DNA of 64,000 nt from Bacteroidales bacterium (GTDB taxonomy: Bacteria > Bacteroidota > Bacteroidia > Bacteroidales > JAADJA01): NCBI GenBank assembly GCA_021740645.1, contig JAIOZL010000001.1, forward strand, positions 62,001 through 126,000, read 5' to 3'. The notes under the pieces were generated by a model. The model was not told the DNA's origin. It ran no database searches and worked only from the letters and a program-made list of their open reading frames with translations. Shown piece after piece: positions 37,813 through 46,718 of this stretch. The position numbers and the translations under genes were made by a program. Within the stretch, counting starts at the first letter, position 1; each line of letters begins with the position of its first letter.

Positions 37813-38862
37813 ATGGAAACGATATATACAGCTACTTTTTTAGGAATGGATTATCCAACAATTTGGTTCCTGGTAATAGGCGGATTGTTTTCAGGGTATG
37901 GCATCCTGGATGGGTTCGACCTGGGGGCTGGAGCCTGGCATTTATTCTTCAGGAAAGAAAAGAGCCGCCGGATTGCCCTGAATGCAATAGGGCCCGTATG
38001 GGACGGAAATGAAGTTTGGCTGGTGATAGGGGGTGGGGCATTATTTGCAGGTTTTCCTGTGGTATATGCCTCCATGTTTTCGGCCATGTATATTCCGTTC
38101 ATGCTATTCCTTGCTTTTTTAATATTCAGAGCAGTATCCATTGAATTCAGGAGCAAAGAAGATATGAAATGGTGGAGGAGATTGTGGGATATTTCGTACA
38201 GCATTTCAAGTGCGATGCTTGCTGTCTTGCTTGGGGTGGTTATGGGTAATGTTTTGCAGGGGATTGCGCTGGGGCCTGGCTATGAATTTACTGGTCACTG
38301 GCTTGATTTTATCAACCCCTATTCTGTTTTGGTTGGAATTACAACGCTCGCTCTTTTTATGATGCATGGGGCTATTTACCTTACCATGAAAACAGAGGGT
38401 AAACTTTACGAAAGGCTGAAGGGATTGCTAATAAAATCCATCATAGTTTTTGTGGTTTTATACATTCTGGTCACATTATATACCCTCATTTTTATACCCC
38501 ATCTTTCCGACCGATTCAGGCAGCACCCCGAATTATTTGTTGTTCCCCTGCTGGCTTTTCTGAGCATTGCCAATGTGCCCCGGCTTGCTACCAAAGGGAA
38601 ATACCTGATGGCTTTTGTATTTTCATCCTTAACATTAAGCCTCCTGATGATCCTTGTGGCTATTGAACTTTTCCCGGTGATGGTTTTATCCACCATTGAT
38701 CCCCGGTATAATATCACGATTTATAATGCAGCTTCTTCTGAAAAGGCGCTGGGGATCATGTTGACCATTACTGCCATAGGTGGCCCACTCGTTTTGTTAT
38801 ATACTTTTTTTGTTTACCGCACATTTTGGGGTAAAGTTAAGCTTGATGAGAATAGTTATTAA
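37813..38862 (+). CDS. cydB: Cytochrome bd quinol oxidase subunit II
   Basis: 349-aa membrane partner of CydA. The N-terminal signature (FSGYGILDGFDLGAG, IGPVWDGNEVWLVIGGGALF, FPVVYASMFSAMYIPF) is diagnostic. About nine hydrophobic helices are visible, and the protein ends in TFFVYRTFWGKVK. Length is at the short end of the family but complete. It is transcribed with cydA, 6 bases apart, from the CRP-type promoter. The gene converges on the fibre-like gene at 38912 with only 49 bases between stops. No cydX-type small subunit was seen downstream. Confidence 0.96.
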   Translation: METIYTATFLGMDYPTIWFLVIGGLFSGYGILDGFDLGAGAWHLFFRKEKSRRIALNAIGPVWDGNEVWLVIGGGALFAGFPVVYASMFSAMYIPFMLFLAFLIFRAVSIEFRSKEDMKWWRRLWDISYSISSAMLAVLLGVVMGNVLQGIALGPGYEFTGHWLDFINPYSVLVGITTLALFMMHGAIYLTMKTEGKLYERLKGLLIKSIIVFVVLYILVTLYTLIFIPHLSDRFRQHPELFVVPLLAFLSIANVPRLATKGKYLMAFVFSSLTLSLLMILVAIELFPVMVLSTIDPRYNITIYNAASSEKALGIMLTITAIGGPLVLLYTFFVYRTFWGKVKLDENSY

Positions 38863-38911
38863 ACGCTTATTTACTTAATCTTTTTGAATGATAATTCTAT
38901 GGAGTTACAGA

Positions 38912-41602
38912 TTAATCATTCAATGGTTTCCACATACCATTTAAGAAGCAATAAATATTATGATCATTGGCATTAACAAAAATATCCCCTTCTTCGGGAG
39001 TTGGTGGAAATGTAACACGTGGTTCAAGACGCAAAACATCCTTTATATGGGCTTTGGCGGTTGGTTTATCTGTGCCAATACCAAGGTTTCCGTTTTCATC
39101 AACTTTAATGTTTTCGCCAAATCCGCCAAGCGTAAAAGCATCCCTGATATGTAAAACACCAAATTCATCTGCAACGACGACATTATTCAGGGAATTATTC
39201 ATGGTCATAATTTCTATCCTCGCTTCACCCAAAACATCCAGGGTATGAGTAGGCATGGGTGTTCCTATTCCAACATTTCCGGGATTGATATTATGAATAT
39301 CTGGTCCACTTTCCATCCAAAGGCTGGCTCCACCACCTCCCAGCGTAGCTGCGTCCCTTACATGCAATACGCCCTGTGGGTCAGCTACTAAAACATTGTT
39401 TAGTCCGTTTTCCATACTTAAAATTTGGATACGTGCTTCTCCGTTAATGTCAAGTTTGTGGGTTGGAGAGGGCGTCCCAATACCTACGTTGCCGAAGGCA
39501 TCAATCCGCAAATGTTCGGTAAATCCTCCGGCTGATGAGACAAAGCGCAATGGTGTGCCATCCTGCCACCAGATATAAGGTTCTGGATCCCCAATCCGGC
39601 CTCCAAAAAATCTTAAAAAATTGGATTCATCTGAATTCCCTAACTGCAACACGCCCCCTTCATCTGGGTTTGATCCCCTAATATCTAATGAATAAGCCGG
39701 TGTTGAAGTCCCTATACCCACATTCCCATCCCCTCTGATAGCCAGCCTGTCGTCACCCCATCTTTTAAAGAGGATATCCCCGTTGTTACGAATGGCTAAT
39801 CTGTCGTCTCCGAATCGCTTAAAAAGTATATCCCCTGTACCTAAATCTTCAGCATCAAAATTGAATACCAAATCATTGGTTGATTTATCATACGAAATAC
39901 TGCTTTGCTCCAGGCCATCCACAGCAAACTGTACACTCTGGATATTGCTGGGACTGGTAGAATTCAAATCAAGGCGAACATCGGTTTCGTTACCCTGAAT
40001 GGTAAATCGTTTGGTAGGCGTTGCTGTACCAATTCCTACATTGCCATCCCCTCTGATGGCGAGCCTGTCGTCACCCCATCTTCTGAACAGGATATCTCCA
40101 TTGTTTCGAATAGCTAATCTTTCGTCTCCATAACGCTTAAAAAGTATATCCCCTGTACCTAAATCTTCAGCATCAAAGTTGAATACCAAATCATTGGTTG
40201 ATTTATCATACGAAATACTGCTTTGCTCCATGTCATCCACAGCAAACTGTACACTCTGGATATTGCTGGGACTGGCAGAATTCAAATCAAGGCGAACATC
40301 GGTTTCGTCACCCTGAATGGTAAAACGTTTGGTTGGAGTTGCTGTACCAATACCCACATTGCCATCACCGCGGATGGCAAGCCTGTCATCGCCGAATCTT
40401 TTAAAGAGGATATCCCCGTTGTTACGAATGGCTAATCTGTCGTCTCCGAAACGTTTGAACAAAATATCCCCAAAACCCAAATCATCCTGATCCCAGTTTA
40501 GTATTATATTGTTTGTAGCATTATCAAAATCCCATGAGTATTTAACAATTCCGTCATGAGAAAACTTTAAGCCCATTTCATCCGATGAAGCGGAAGCATC
40601 AAAAGTCAAATAGGGATCATTACCAGCCAATGATAATAATCCACCAGGGCTGGACGTTCCAATACCCACTTTGCCGTTATTATAAAAAATAGCTGAACCA
40701 TTTTCTGACCACTGAGAACCAATTCCACTTGCAAATGGTAACCATTGAGACCCATTGTTGTATTCCATTTGTCCTCCTGTCCATCGTATCGCACCTGCAT
40801 TATTTGAGGAAGTATATCCAACCCGAAGGCCACCTTGCACATCCAATCTTTCTAATGGGGATATAGTTCCGATTCCAATATCACCATTCGCGGTGATCCT
40901 AAGCCTTTCCAGACCTCCAGTTGCCAATGCTTGTGTATCAGGTGCCGGCCTCAGGAGACCATTCCGGATATTTAAAGATTTGCCTCCACCACCTTTTTCG
41001 TCCCCCATAAATGCGATACCCTGTGTGGGGCCATTTCCGGGAATCCTGATCTGTCCATCTATTACTTTCAATAAAGTATCAGCACCATCCATTACCACAA
41101 ATTTGCCATCAGGATTGCTAGTACCAATTCCCACATTTCCTGTATTGCTGTTATATAAATTATTGCCTGAAGCTATCCAATCCCCGTCATCGCTGTTTCC
41201 GGCTGTTTCAGCGTAAAAGGCGTAGGGAACAGCGAGTAATTGGGAAGTTCCCATTAATTGATAGTTGGTTCCGTTGTTTTCATCTAATTCAATTTGCAGG
41301 AAATAATTTCCTAAACTCCAATCAATGGTGGTAAAATCTCCTATGGTAGCAATTCCATTTCCAATTTCAAGATTGACCAAACCATAATCATTAGTTGTAG
41401 GATTGTGGATTTCGCTATAAACAGTTGTACCTGTGGGACCACCTTGTAGAATGCTTATTTGAAAAGCAAGCTGTTGATTGGTAATAATATTTCCTGTGGT
41501 ACCCCTGGCTATTGCCTGATAATTAAAAACTTCTGGAGTTTGAGTGTATCCACTAATAAGTGAAATCACCAACATAAGAATGATAGTAATTTTTTTCTTC
41601 AT
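38912..41602 (-). CDS. Secreted fibre-like protein with NVGIGT repeats (paralogue 1)
   Basis: 896 aa. Signal peptide, then a ~130-residue N-terminal module (FNYQAIARGTTGNIITNQ, VPYAFYAETAG) shared with the 41910 gene. After that come repeated beta segments of the form G(D/N)GNVGIGTxxPxxxLDIxG, typical of tail-fibre-like trimeric proteins of Bacteroidota, alternating with NGDILFKRFGDDRLAIR units. A 106-residue unit is tandemly duplicated. The end (DIFVNANDHNIYCFLNGMW) resembles a small C-terminal cap. There is no T9SS type A tail and no intramolecular chaperone (endosialidase S74) motif that I can see. Likely a surface filament or adhesin. It is probably read from its own promoter. Confidence 0.75.
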   Translation of the reverse strand: MKKKITIILMLVISLISGYTQTPEVFNYQAIARGTTGNIITNQQLAFQISILQGGPTGTTVYSEIHNPTTNDYGLVNLEIGNGIATIGDFTTIDWSLGNYFLQIELDENNGTNYQLMGTSQLLAVPYAFYAETAGNSDDGDWIASGNNLYNSNTGNVGIGTSNPDGKFVVMDGADTLLKVIDGQIRIPGNGPTQGIAFMGDEKGGGGKSLNIRNGLLRPAPDTQALATGGLERLRITANGDIGIGTISPLERLDVQGGLRVGYTSSNNAGAIRWTGGQMEYNNGSQWLPFASGIGSQWSENGSAIFYNNGKVGIGTSSPGGLLSLAGNDPYLTFDASASSDEMGLKFSHDGIVKYSWDFDNATNNIILNWDQDDLGFGDILFKRFGDDRLAIRNNGDILFKRFGDDRLAIRGDGNVGIGTATPTKRFTIQGDETDVRLDLNSASPSNIQSVQFAVDDMEQSSISYDKSTNDLVFNFDAEDLGTGDILFKRYGDERLAIRNNGDILFRRWGDDRLAIRGDGNVGIGTATPTKRFTIQGNETDVRLDLNSTSPSNIQSVQFAVDGLEQSSISYDKSTNDLVFNFDAEDLGTGDILFKRFGDDRLAIRNNGDILFKRWGDDRLAIRGDGNVGIGTSTPAYSLDIRGSNPDEGGVLQLGNSDESNFLRFFGGRIGDPEPYIWWQDGTPLRFVSSAGGFTEHLRIDAFGNVGIGTPSPTHKLDINGEARIQILSMENGLNNVLVADPQGVLHVRDAATLGGGGASLWMESGPDIHNINPGNVGIGTPMPTHTLDVLGEARIEIMTMNNSLNNVVVADEFGVLHIRDAFTLGGFGENIKVDENGNLGIGTDKPTAKAHIKDVLRLEPRVTFPPTPEEGDIFVNANDHNIYCFLNGMWKPLND
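39721..40470 (-). repeat. 318-base tandem repeat within the fibre gene
   Basis: Copies start at 39721, 40039 and, partial, 40357, exactly 318 bases (106 codons) apart. The first two are nearly identical over long runs, with only scattered substitutions, so the duplication is recent or homogenised. The period keeps the reading frame, allowing length change by recombination. Confidence 0.9.
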
Positions 41603-41909
41603 GATGTTTTGTAGTTTATAAGTTGGTTTTATAAATTCAAATATATGATATTGTCAGTCAGTTATTGACTAAGGGTAATGAAGTGATATTTTTTGATATC
41701 GAGCATCAATGCTTGACTGCGGTTTTTATAAAATTAGGTTGCTAATATATAAAAAAATATGACACATGACAAGAATTCGATTATGTTAATGGGAACCAAA
41801 TTAGATCAGATGGATTAGTCGAATAATTCTTGCAAAAGATTGTTAATGATGATACAAAAAAGCCGGATCTAGAAAATAGTCCGGCTTTTAAGATTTCCAC
41901 GATATATTT
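41603..41909. other. Intergenic region between the two fibre paralogues
   Basis: 307 AT-rich bases upstream of the 38912-41602 gene (minus strand) and downstream of 41910-44123. It contains the terminator at 41858-41889 and a short dyad AGTCA-N5-TGACT near 41657, about 55 bases before the fibre gene start. I see no gene. Confidence 0.5.
41858..41889 (-). terminator. Terminator of the 41910-44123 gene
   Basis: AAAAGCCGGA pairs perfectly with TCCGGCTTTT around a 12-base loop. On the minus strand the stem is followed by TTTGTATC, 21 bases past the stop codon. Confidence 0.85.
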
Positions 41910-44123
41910 CTACTTTTTATCTTGTTCAGGCGCTTTTCCATCACCCGAATTCTTATCCATTTTGCGTTCTGGTTTTGCCTTTGCTGGCATCTCCTCGCCT
42001 TGCTTATTTAAATCGGGGTATGTGGATGGATGTTTGCCCACTAATAATTGGCCGTTTTCATAATATAAACCCTGGCCATCAGTATTCATGTCATTATCAT
42101 TATGCAGGCCCTGTGCAAGTTTTGATGTGTAATCGGCAGAAATTACTTCAGCTGGCAATTGTGGGTTTTCAAATCCTTTACGTTTGCCAATAGCGATGTA
42201 GGAAAAGTTCACATTATTTTTACCATTATTGTTTTCTACAACTTTAAACCCATCTTTCGACACTTCAGAGAGATAAACACCGTTGGAATTGCCCATGGGC
42301 GTTACTGTAACAATAATAGGTTCACTGTCTGAAACAGCATGTACAAAATTCTGGTCAAAACTTATATTTGCTTTACCATTTGTAATTGAAGCATATCCGC
42401 TAGTCTGGATCGTGGCATCGGTAGCCACTGATGTATATAAAACTGTATTTTGATTGGTTCCGTTTTCCTGCAGGTGGACATCGAGGCCGTTTTTAAATAC
42501 GGTTCCATTAGCGAATGTGGCATAATTTTCACCTTCAATAAAGGCCCCATAGACTTTCCCATGAATATCTGCGCCAAATAAATCACCATAAGCACCTATT
42601 CCGTTATTGATTTGTGGCTGATTGTCTTTACCTGAACCTGAAATGTAGGTGGTAAAATAACCACCATAACTTGTGTTACCTGAATTTTTATAAGCCAGAG
42701 AACCCCAAATAGTTCCACTGTTATTTCCACCAAAGTTTCCACCACTTCTTGCGTAGTCTAAGTATGAATATCCGGCGACACCAAAGGTATATGGATTGCC
42801 CCAGAAATTGTATCCTTTTATACCGCCAATGGTATAACTAACACTATAGGAAGTCCCATCCACACCTGACGCATGCACACCATAACCATATACCGAATAA
42901 TTCCCCGGATTTGTGGTGATTAGATACCCATATACTCCATATTGTGCGGTTCCAAGAACCCCATAATTACCGAGGTTATAACTTCCATATACTCCATAAT
43001 TATTTCCACCTAAATATCCAAAATTACCGTAATAATTTTCACCATAGGCACCGTAGTCAGGGCTACCTAAATATCCAAAGTTATTGAATGTTGAATTAAT
43101 TCCATAAGTTCCTTTACCTGCAGAATTGTATGTCTTTCCATAAACACCATATCCCAATCCATAATTAAAACCGTACAGGCCATAGGAGGAAGATGCATTT
43201 GAATTGTTAATACCCGCTGATAAACCCCAACCTTCTCCACTGTTTTGAATATAGGCCATTGCAGCGATTGAGCTTCCTGTTACTGACAAAGCATTTCCAT
43301 CTGACCCGCTGTAGTTAATTTTTTCATCTCCATAAATTTCAAGTTTGCGGTTAGGGTTGGTAGTTCCTAATCCAACGTTCCCATCAGGGTCCAAATATAA
43401 AGCATTAATTAAATTTCCACTAGTAGGCCGGGTTTCAAATAACATGCCTGCAGAAGTAGTAGGGCTGATCGCATTTTCCATAATACTGGATATTCTACCA
43501 GAAAGAGCGAAGGCACCATTGGAAACCTGGTTTCGAAAGGCGAGGCCCGCACCAATTCCACTTCCAACAGTACCTGTTGAACCCCTCCAAATTTCAACGA
43601 TATCTTCCGTTGTATTTGTGGAAGAAAAATATTTATTTACCTCCAGCTTTTTAGAAGGGTTAAAAGTTCCAATTCCCACATTCCCGGAAACGCCAAGTCT
43701 GAGGTCACTTCCAGCTATCTCCCAATCACCGTCATACAAAGCATATGGTACACTTTGCAATTCAGATTGCCCCATTAGTTGGTAACTTGTTCCTCCTGAT
43801 GGATCCATTTCAACTTTTATATGGCTTTCACCATACGTCCAGTCAATACCTGAAAAAGTACCCACTGTTGGAATTCCTTCACCAATAATAAGGTCAACCA
43901 GTCCCAGATTATTTGTTACTGCAGGATGAATCTCCTGGTAAACCAATGTTCCGGGGGCCAGGCCAATTAATATACTTATCCTGAAAGTTACAGATTGATT
44001 GGTTAACAGATCCCCGTTAAGGTCTCTGGCTACAGCCTGGTAATTTAAACCTTGTGGTGGCTGGGCAATAACATTTGCTAAACTAAGAATTATCACAAAT
44101 CCCAATAGAACTACTTTTTTCAT
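41910..44123 (-). CDS. Secreted fibre-like protein with NVGIGT and Tyr/Gly repeats (paralogue 2)
   Basis: 737 aa. Signal peptide (LGFVIILSLANVIAQ) and the same N-terminal module as the 38912 protein (LNYQAVARDLNGDLLTNQ, YQLMGQSELQSVPYALY). Two NVGIGT/NVGLGT units (NPSKKLEV, NPNRKLEI) follow. A ~200-residue Tyr/Gly-rich segment repeats YGVYG/YGLYG/YGAYG every 8-12 residues. Then come a beta C-terminal region (VLYTSVATDATIQTSGYASI) and a Lys/Glu-rich tail (KPERKMDKNSGDGKAPEQDKK). No T9SS tail is recognised. The charged tail is odd for a fibre and may be an interaction or anchoring peptide. Probably a surface filament related to its neighbour by duplication. Confidence 0.75.
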   Translation of the reverse strand: MKKVVLLGFVIILSLANVIAQPPQGLNYQAVARDLNGDLLTNQSVTFRISILIGLAPGTLVYQEIHPAVTNNLGLVDLIIGEGIPTVGTFSGIDWTYGESHIKVEMDPSGGTSYQLMGQSELQSVPYALYDGDWEIAGSDLRLGVSGNVGIGTFNPSKKLEVNKYFSSTNTTEDIVEIWRGSTGTVGSGIGAGLAFRNQVSNGAFALSGRISSIMENAISPTTSAGMLFETRPTSGNLINALYLDPDGNVGLGTTNPNRKLEIYGDEKINYSGSDGNALSVTGSSIAAMAYIQNSGEGWGLSAGINNSNASSSYGLYGFNYGLGYGVYGKTYNSAGKGTYGINSTFNNFGYLGSPDYGAYGENYYGNFGYLGGNNYGVYGSYNLGNYGVLGTAQYGVYGYLITTNPGNYSVYGYGVHASGVDGTSYSVSYTIGGIKGYNFWGNPYTFGVAGYSYLDYARSGGNFGGNNSGTIWGSLAYKNSGNTSYGGYFTTYISGSGKDNQPQINNGIGAYGDLFGADIHGKVYGAFIEGENYATFANGTVFKNGLDVHLQENGTNQNTVLYTSVATDATIQTSGYASITNGKANISFDQNFVHAVSDSEPIIVTVTPMGNSNGVYLSEVSKDGFKVVENNNGKNNVNFSYIAIGKRKGFENPQLPAEVISADYTSKLAQGLHNDNDMNTDGQGLYYENGQLLVGKHPSTYPDLNKQGEEMPAKAKPERKMDKNSGDGKAPEQDKK

Positions 44124-44296
44124 ATGAATTAATTTTAAAGTTATCTCTGATGGCTAAAGCAGAAAATGAGTAATCCCTTAAAAGGGAAAAGTATAAATAG
44201 TTGGTCGAGTATTGTAACAGTAAAGGTAAAAAATAATCTATCTGAATTAATTAATCTGAAAAAAATAATATTATAAATTTTTATAACTGAATTTCA

Positions 44297-45712
44297 TTAA
44301 AGCCCTAATCTAATCTTCACCTGTCTTTTGTCGAAGGAATTTCTTTTGAAAGGATGGGCTTCAGTATTAAAAAGATAATCGTTAAAACGGAAATTTCCCT
44401 GGTGGTTTGAAAATGTAAGGTAAAAGTATTTTAAGGTTTCTGCAAAGAAAAAAGTGGGCATATAATCTCTTTTTCCCATGGTTTCCACGTTTTTAACCGA
44501 AGTAAAAGCCACTTCTGTGCGGCAATATTTTTTTATATCCGACCAGAATTTTTTATTCATCTCCAGGTACTTTTTATCTTGGGTAAAATGATAAAGGTAA
44601 TAGGTTGATTCAATAATTTCCGGATTCAAATCATATACAGGATAATTGGGTGTGCCTTTTTTGTAATCATAAACCATGGGTTCAAGTCCGTATTTATCCC
44701 ATAGCCAATTCCAGGTTTCCTGCAATTTTGCGGCACGATCGAGGTCACCCGATAACGCAAGTATCGCGGGGAAAAACGCATCGTACAGGGTGATGACAGA
44801 ACTTTGTAATTCACCCGATGTCATATCCACCCGTCCATACCACAGCTTATCATCAAATTCTTCGGTGAGGTATTTATTAATTACCAGAATGCTCTCATTC
44901 CAAACATGGCCAAGATCAGGATCACCAAACATCAAATAACTTTTGTATAAGTATTCGTAATAAGAATCAACCCCTGCACAAATATGACTTTGTTTTGATA
45001 CCCATTCACCTGTTTCAACATTTATTACATCACCTATCAATCCAATTTCCGATCGACGGTTATAAATAGCCAAAGTTGCTTTTTTTGCTGCCTGGTAGTA
45101 TGCCGGGTTTTGCGAATAATAACTTAAAATCCCCATTTCGAAGGTATATGTAGCTGCTTCAGCCACATTCACCGTGTCACCACTTGCTAAGCCCGTTTTG
45201 AGGTTGACCCAGTATTTTGGGATTCCCGTGGGCGTATCAAATGCAGGGAGCATACGATTGGCAAAGTCCTCAGTTTTCTCAAGCACCAGCTTGTTTCCAG
45301 AGAGTTCATACATAGAAAGTAAACCTCCCAATATCCGAATATTTACCTCAAAAACTTTGGCCTTGACGTCTTTTTCAAAATTAAGAGAATCCACTACATA
45401 ATTTTCTATCTCCTTCGCTTCAGTTTCAAGCCTCATTAACTTCAATGTACTATAGGCATCAATAGGAGAAATGTATAAAGGTTCGTTATACCAATCTTTA
45501 TGTGACCTCGATAAGGGTAAAAGGACATCATGCCCCCATGCATGTTGTTTGTATGCTTCCCAGCTTCTTAAAGTTTCATTAATTACTTCCTGAGCAAGAG
45601 AGTCGAGTTCATTATTATTATCACTTTTCGCTTCCCTTTTGGTATCTGGTGCCTGGCTATTACATGCCATTATGGAAACCACAATTAATATTAAAAAGAT
45701 GTATTTCCCCAT
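44297..45712 (-). CDS. GH47-family alpha-mannosidase-like lipoprotein
   Basis: 471 aa. Lipobox IMAC at residues 14-17, so a lipoprotein. The rest matches glycoside hydrolase family 47 (class I alpha-1,2-mannosidase, an (alpha/alpha)7 barrel). Seen are KQHAWGHDVLLPLS, SPIDAYSTLKLM, FEVNIRILGGLLSMYELSGN, NPEIIESTYYLYHFTQDKKY, FFFAETLKYFYLTF and FNTEAHPF. The last contains the Thr that coordinates Ca2+ in this family, and the Glu residues of IIES and AET are expected catalytic or substrate residues. It probably trims mannose from glycans at the cell surface. GH47 is best known from eukaryotes; bacterial members exist. It stands alone, 98 bases upstream (in sequence) of the NifX-like cluster. Confidence 0.88.
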   Translation of the reverse strand: MGKYIFLILIVVSIMACNSQAPDTKREAKSDNNNELDSLAQEVINETLRSWEAYKQHAWGHDVLLPLSRSHKDWYNEPLYISPIDAYSTLKLMRLETEAKEIENYVVDSLNFEKDVKAKVFEVNIRILGGLLSMYELSGNKLVLEKTEDFANRMLPAFDTPTGIPKYWVNLKTGLASGDTVNVAEAATYTFEMGILSYYSQNPAYYQAAKKATLAIYNRRSEIGLIGDVINVETGEWVSKQSHICAGVDSYYEYLYKSYLMFGDPDLGHVWNESILVINKYLTEEFDDKLWYGRVDMTSGELQSSVITLYDAFFPAILALSGDLDRAAKLQETWNWLWDKYGLEPMVYDYKKGTPNYPVYDLNPEIIESTYYLYHFTQDKKYLEMNKKFWSDIKKYCRTEVAFTSVKNVETMGKRDYMPTFFFAETLKYFYLTFSNHQGNFRFNDYLFNTEAHPFKRNSFDKRQVKIRLGL

Positions 45713-45809
45713 TTTTTATTAATTAAAAACGGGGATTAAAATACATCTTTTCTGAATAGGCCTGCTGATTTTTAGAATACTAATGTTGAATTTTTTTTTA
45801 GTATTCAAA

Positions 45810-46148
45810 TTAGTGGTCGCACAAATTCGGATAACTTTTAAGAGCTCCTGCCAGGTAGCTTTTTGCCAGTTCTTCGGGATCACCATTGCTCACACCCAAA
45901 ATTATTTCAATATTATTTTTTCGCAAAAGCTCCTGTGCTTTTACTCCCATTCCACCCCCAATAACCACATCAACTCCTTTTTCTGCCATAAATGAAGGAA
46001 ATGCTCCATGCTTATGAACCGGCGGGTCAACCAATTGTGTTTGCTGTACAATATTGTTTTTTGTTTCGATGATGGCAAATTTATTACAATGGCCAAAATG
46101 GCTGCAAAATTTCCCATCTATTAATGGAATTGCAATTGTTTTTTTCAT
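45810..46148 (-). CDS. NifX/NifB-type iron-molybdenum-cofactor-binding-fold protein
   Basis: 112-aa protein of the dinitrogenase FeMo-cofactor biosynthesis fold (PF02579). Features: IAIPLIDGKFCSHFGHCNKFAI at the start (the SHFGHC motif), IGGGMGVKAQELL in the middle and the C-terminal NLCDH, whose Cys/His resemble metal or cluster ligands in related proteins. Despite the family name there are no nitrogenase genes here; small relatives are common in anaerobes and are thought to carry or insert metal clusters. It is the last gene of a four-gene minus-strand cluster, one base after the zinc-ribbon-like gene. Confidence 0.85.
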   Translation of the reverse strand: MKKTIAIPLIDGKFCSHFGHCNKFAIIETKNNIVQQTQLVDPPVHKHGAFPSFMAEKGVDVVIGGGMGVKAQELLRKNNIEIILGVSNGDPEELAKSYLAGALKSYPNLCDH

Positions 46149-46149
46149 G

Positions 46150-46377
46150 TTAGTTATCTTTTTTTAATAATTCTTCTCTGATTAATTTGTGGTTGCATTT
46201 GGGGCATTTTATATTCGTACACTTAACGCCTTGATTGTGTGGGACTTTTTCACCGCATTTTACACAAACACAATATCCATTAGGGCCAAATCCTCCTCCA
46301 TTGTTTCGCCCTTTACCTTTACCTATTCTTAATCCCTTTCCGTGGCCTTCCTTGCTGCAACTGTCAGTATTACTCAT
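46150..46377 (-). CDS. Small CxxC metal-binding protein
   Basis: 75 aa. A Gly/Lys-rich N-terminal half (GHGKGLRIGKGKGRNNGGG) is followed by CVKCGEKVPHNQGVKCTNIKCPKCNHKLIREELLK, with Cys pairs CVKC and CPKC that could bind zinc or iron in a rubredoxin-like or zinc-ribbon knuckle. Another Cys lies between the pairs. Such proteins sit beside NifX-like and DUF134 genes in many anaerobes; the function is unknown. It is 16 bases downstream of the second NifX-like gene and overlaps nothing. Confidence 0.7.
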   Translation of the reverse strand: MSNTDSCSKEGHGKGLRIGKGKGRNNGGGFGPNGYCVCVKCGEKVPHNQGVKCTNIKCPKCNHKLIREELLKKDN

Positions 46378-46393
46378 AATAATTTCCTTTTTT

Positions 46394-46708
46394 TTATTTG
46401 ATCATTTCAATTATTTCTGCAATTGTTTTTTTATCATCGGGCATTATGATCATTTGAATATTATTAGTTTCCAACAGCTCCCTGACTTTCTGACCAAAAT
46501 CTCCTGATATAATTTTTTTAACACCGAGGTCAATCATTTTTTCGGAAGCCTTAATTCCCGCATTAGCCAGTTCATTGATTGGTGCATTTTCGATAAATAT
46601 TATCTCTTTGCTAACTTCATCATAAAGGCAGAAAAACATAGCCCTCCCAAAACGTAAATCAAACCTCGATTTTATTGAGTTTCCCTGCGATGTGATAATG
46701 GTTTTCAT
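46394..46708 (-). CDS. NifX-like dinitrogenase-cofactor-fold protein
   Basis: 104-aa paralogue of the 45810 protein (PF02579 fold): SRFDLRFGRAMFFCLYDE at the start, GVKKIISGDFGQKVRELLETNNI in the middle. It lacks the CDH tail and the SHFGHC motif, so its ligand set, if any, is different. It is 10 bases downstream of the DUF134 gene and probably cotranscribed with it. Two divergent copies in one short operon suggest a heteromeric or division-of-labour arrangement in metal-cluster handling, which is inference. Confidence 0.82.
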   Translation of the reverse strand: MKTIITSQGNSIKSRFDLRFGRAMFFCLYDEVSKEIIFIENAPINELANAGIKASEKMIDLGVKKIISGDFGQKVRELLETNNIQMIIMPDDKKTIAEIIEMIK

Positions 46709-46718
46709 ATTTTTGGTT

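Noticed and set aside
38884-38923. 9-bp inverted repeat TTGAATGAT/ATCATTCAA between cydB and the fibre gene as a terminator
   Set aside because: The loop is 22 bases, there is no T-tract after the stem on either strand, and the right arm overlaps coding sequence.
38912-44123. Prophage tail-fibre region
   Set aside because: NVGIGT fibres occur in phages, but both proteins have signal peptides and no capsid, portal, terminase, integrase or lysis gene is present.
45810-46708. Nitrogen fixation locus
   Set aside because: The NifX fold is present, but nifHDK, nifEN and nifB are not. Small relatives are common outside nitrogen fixers.
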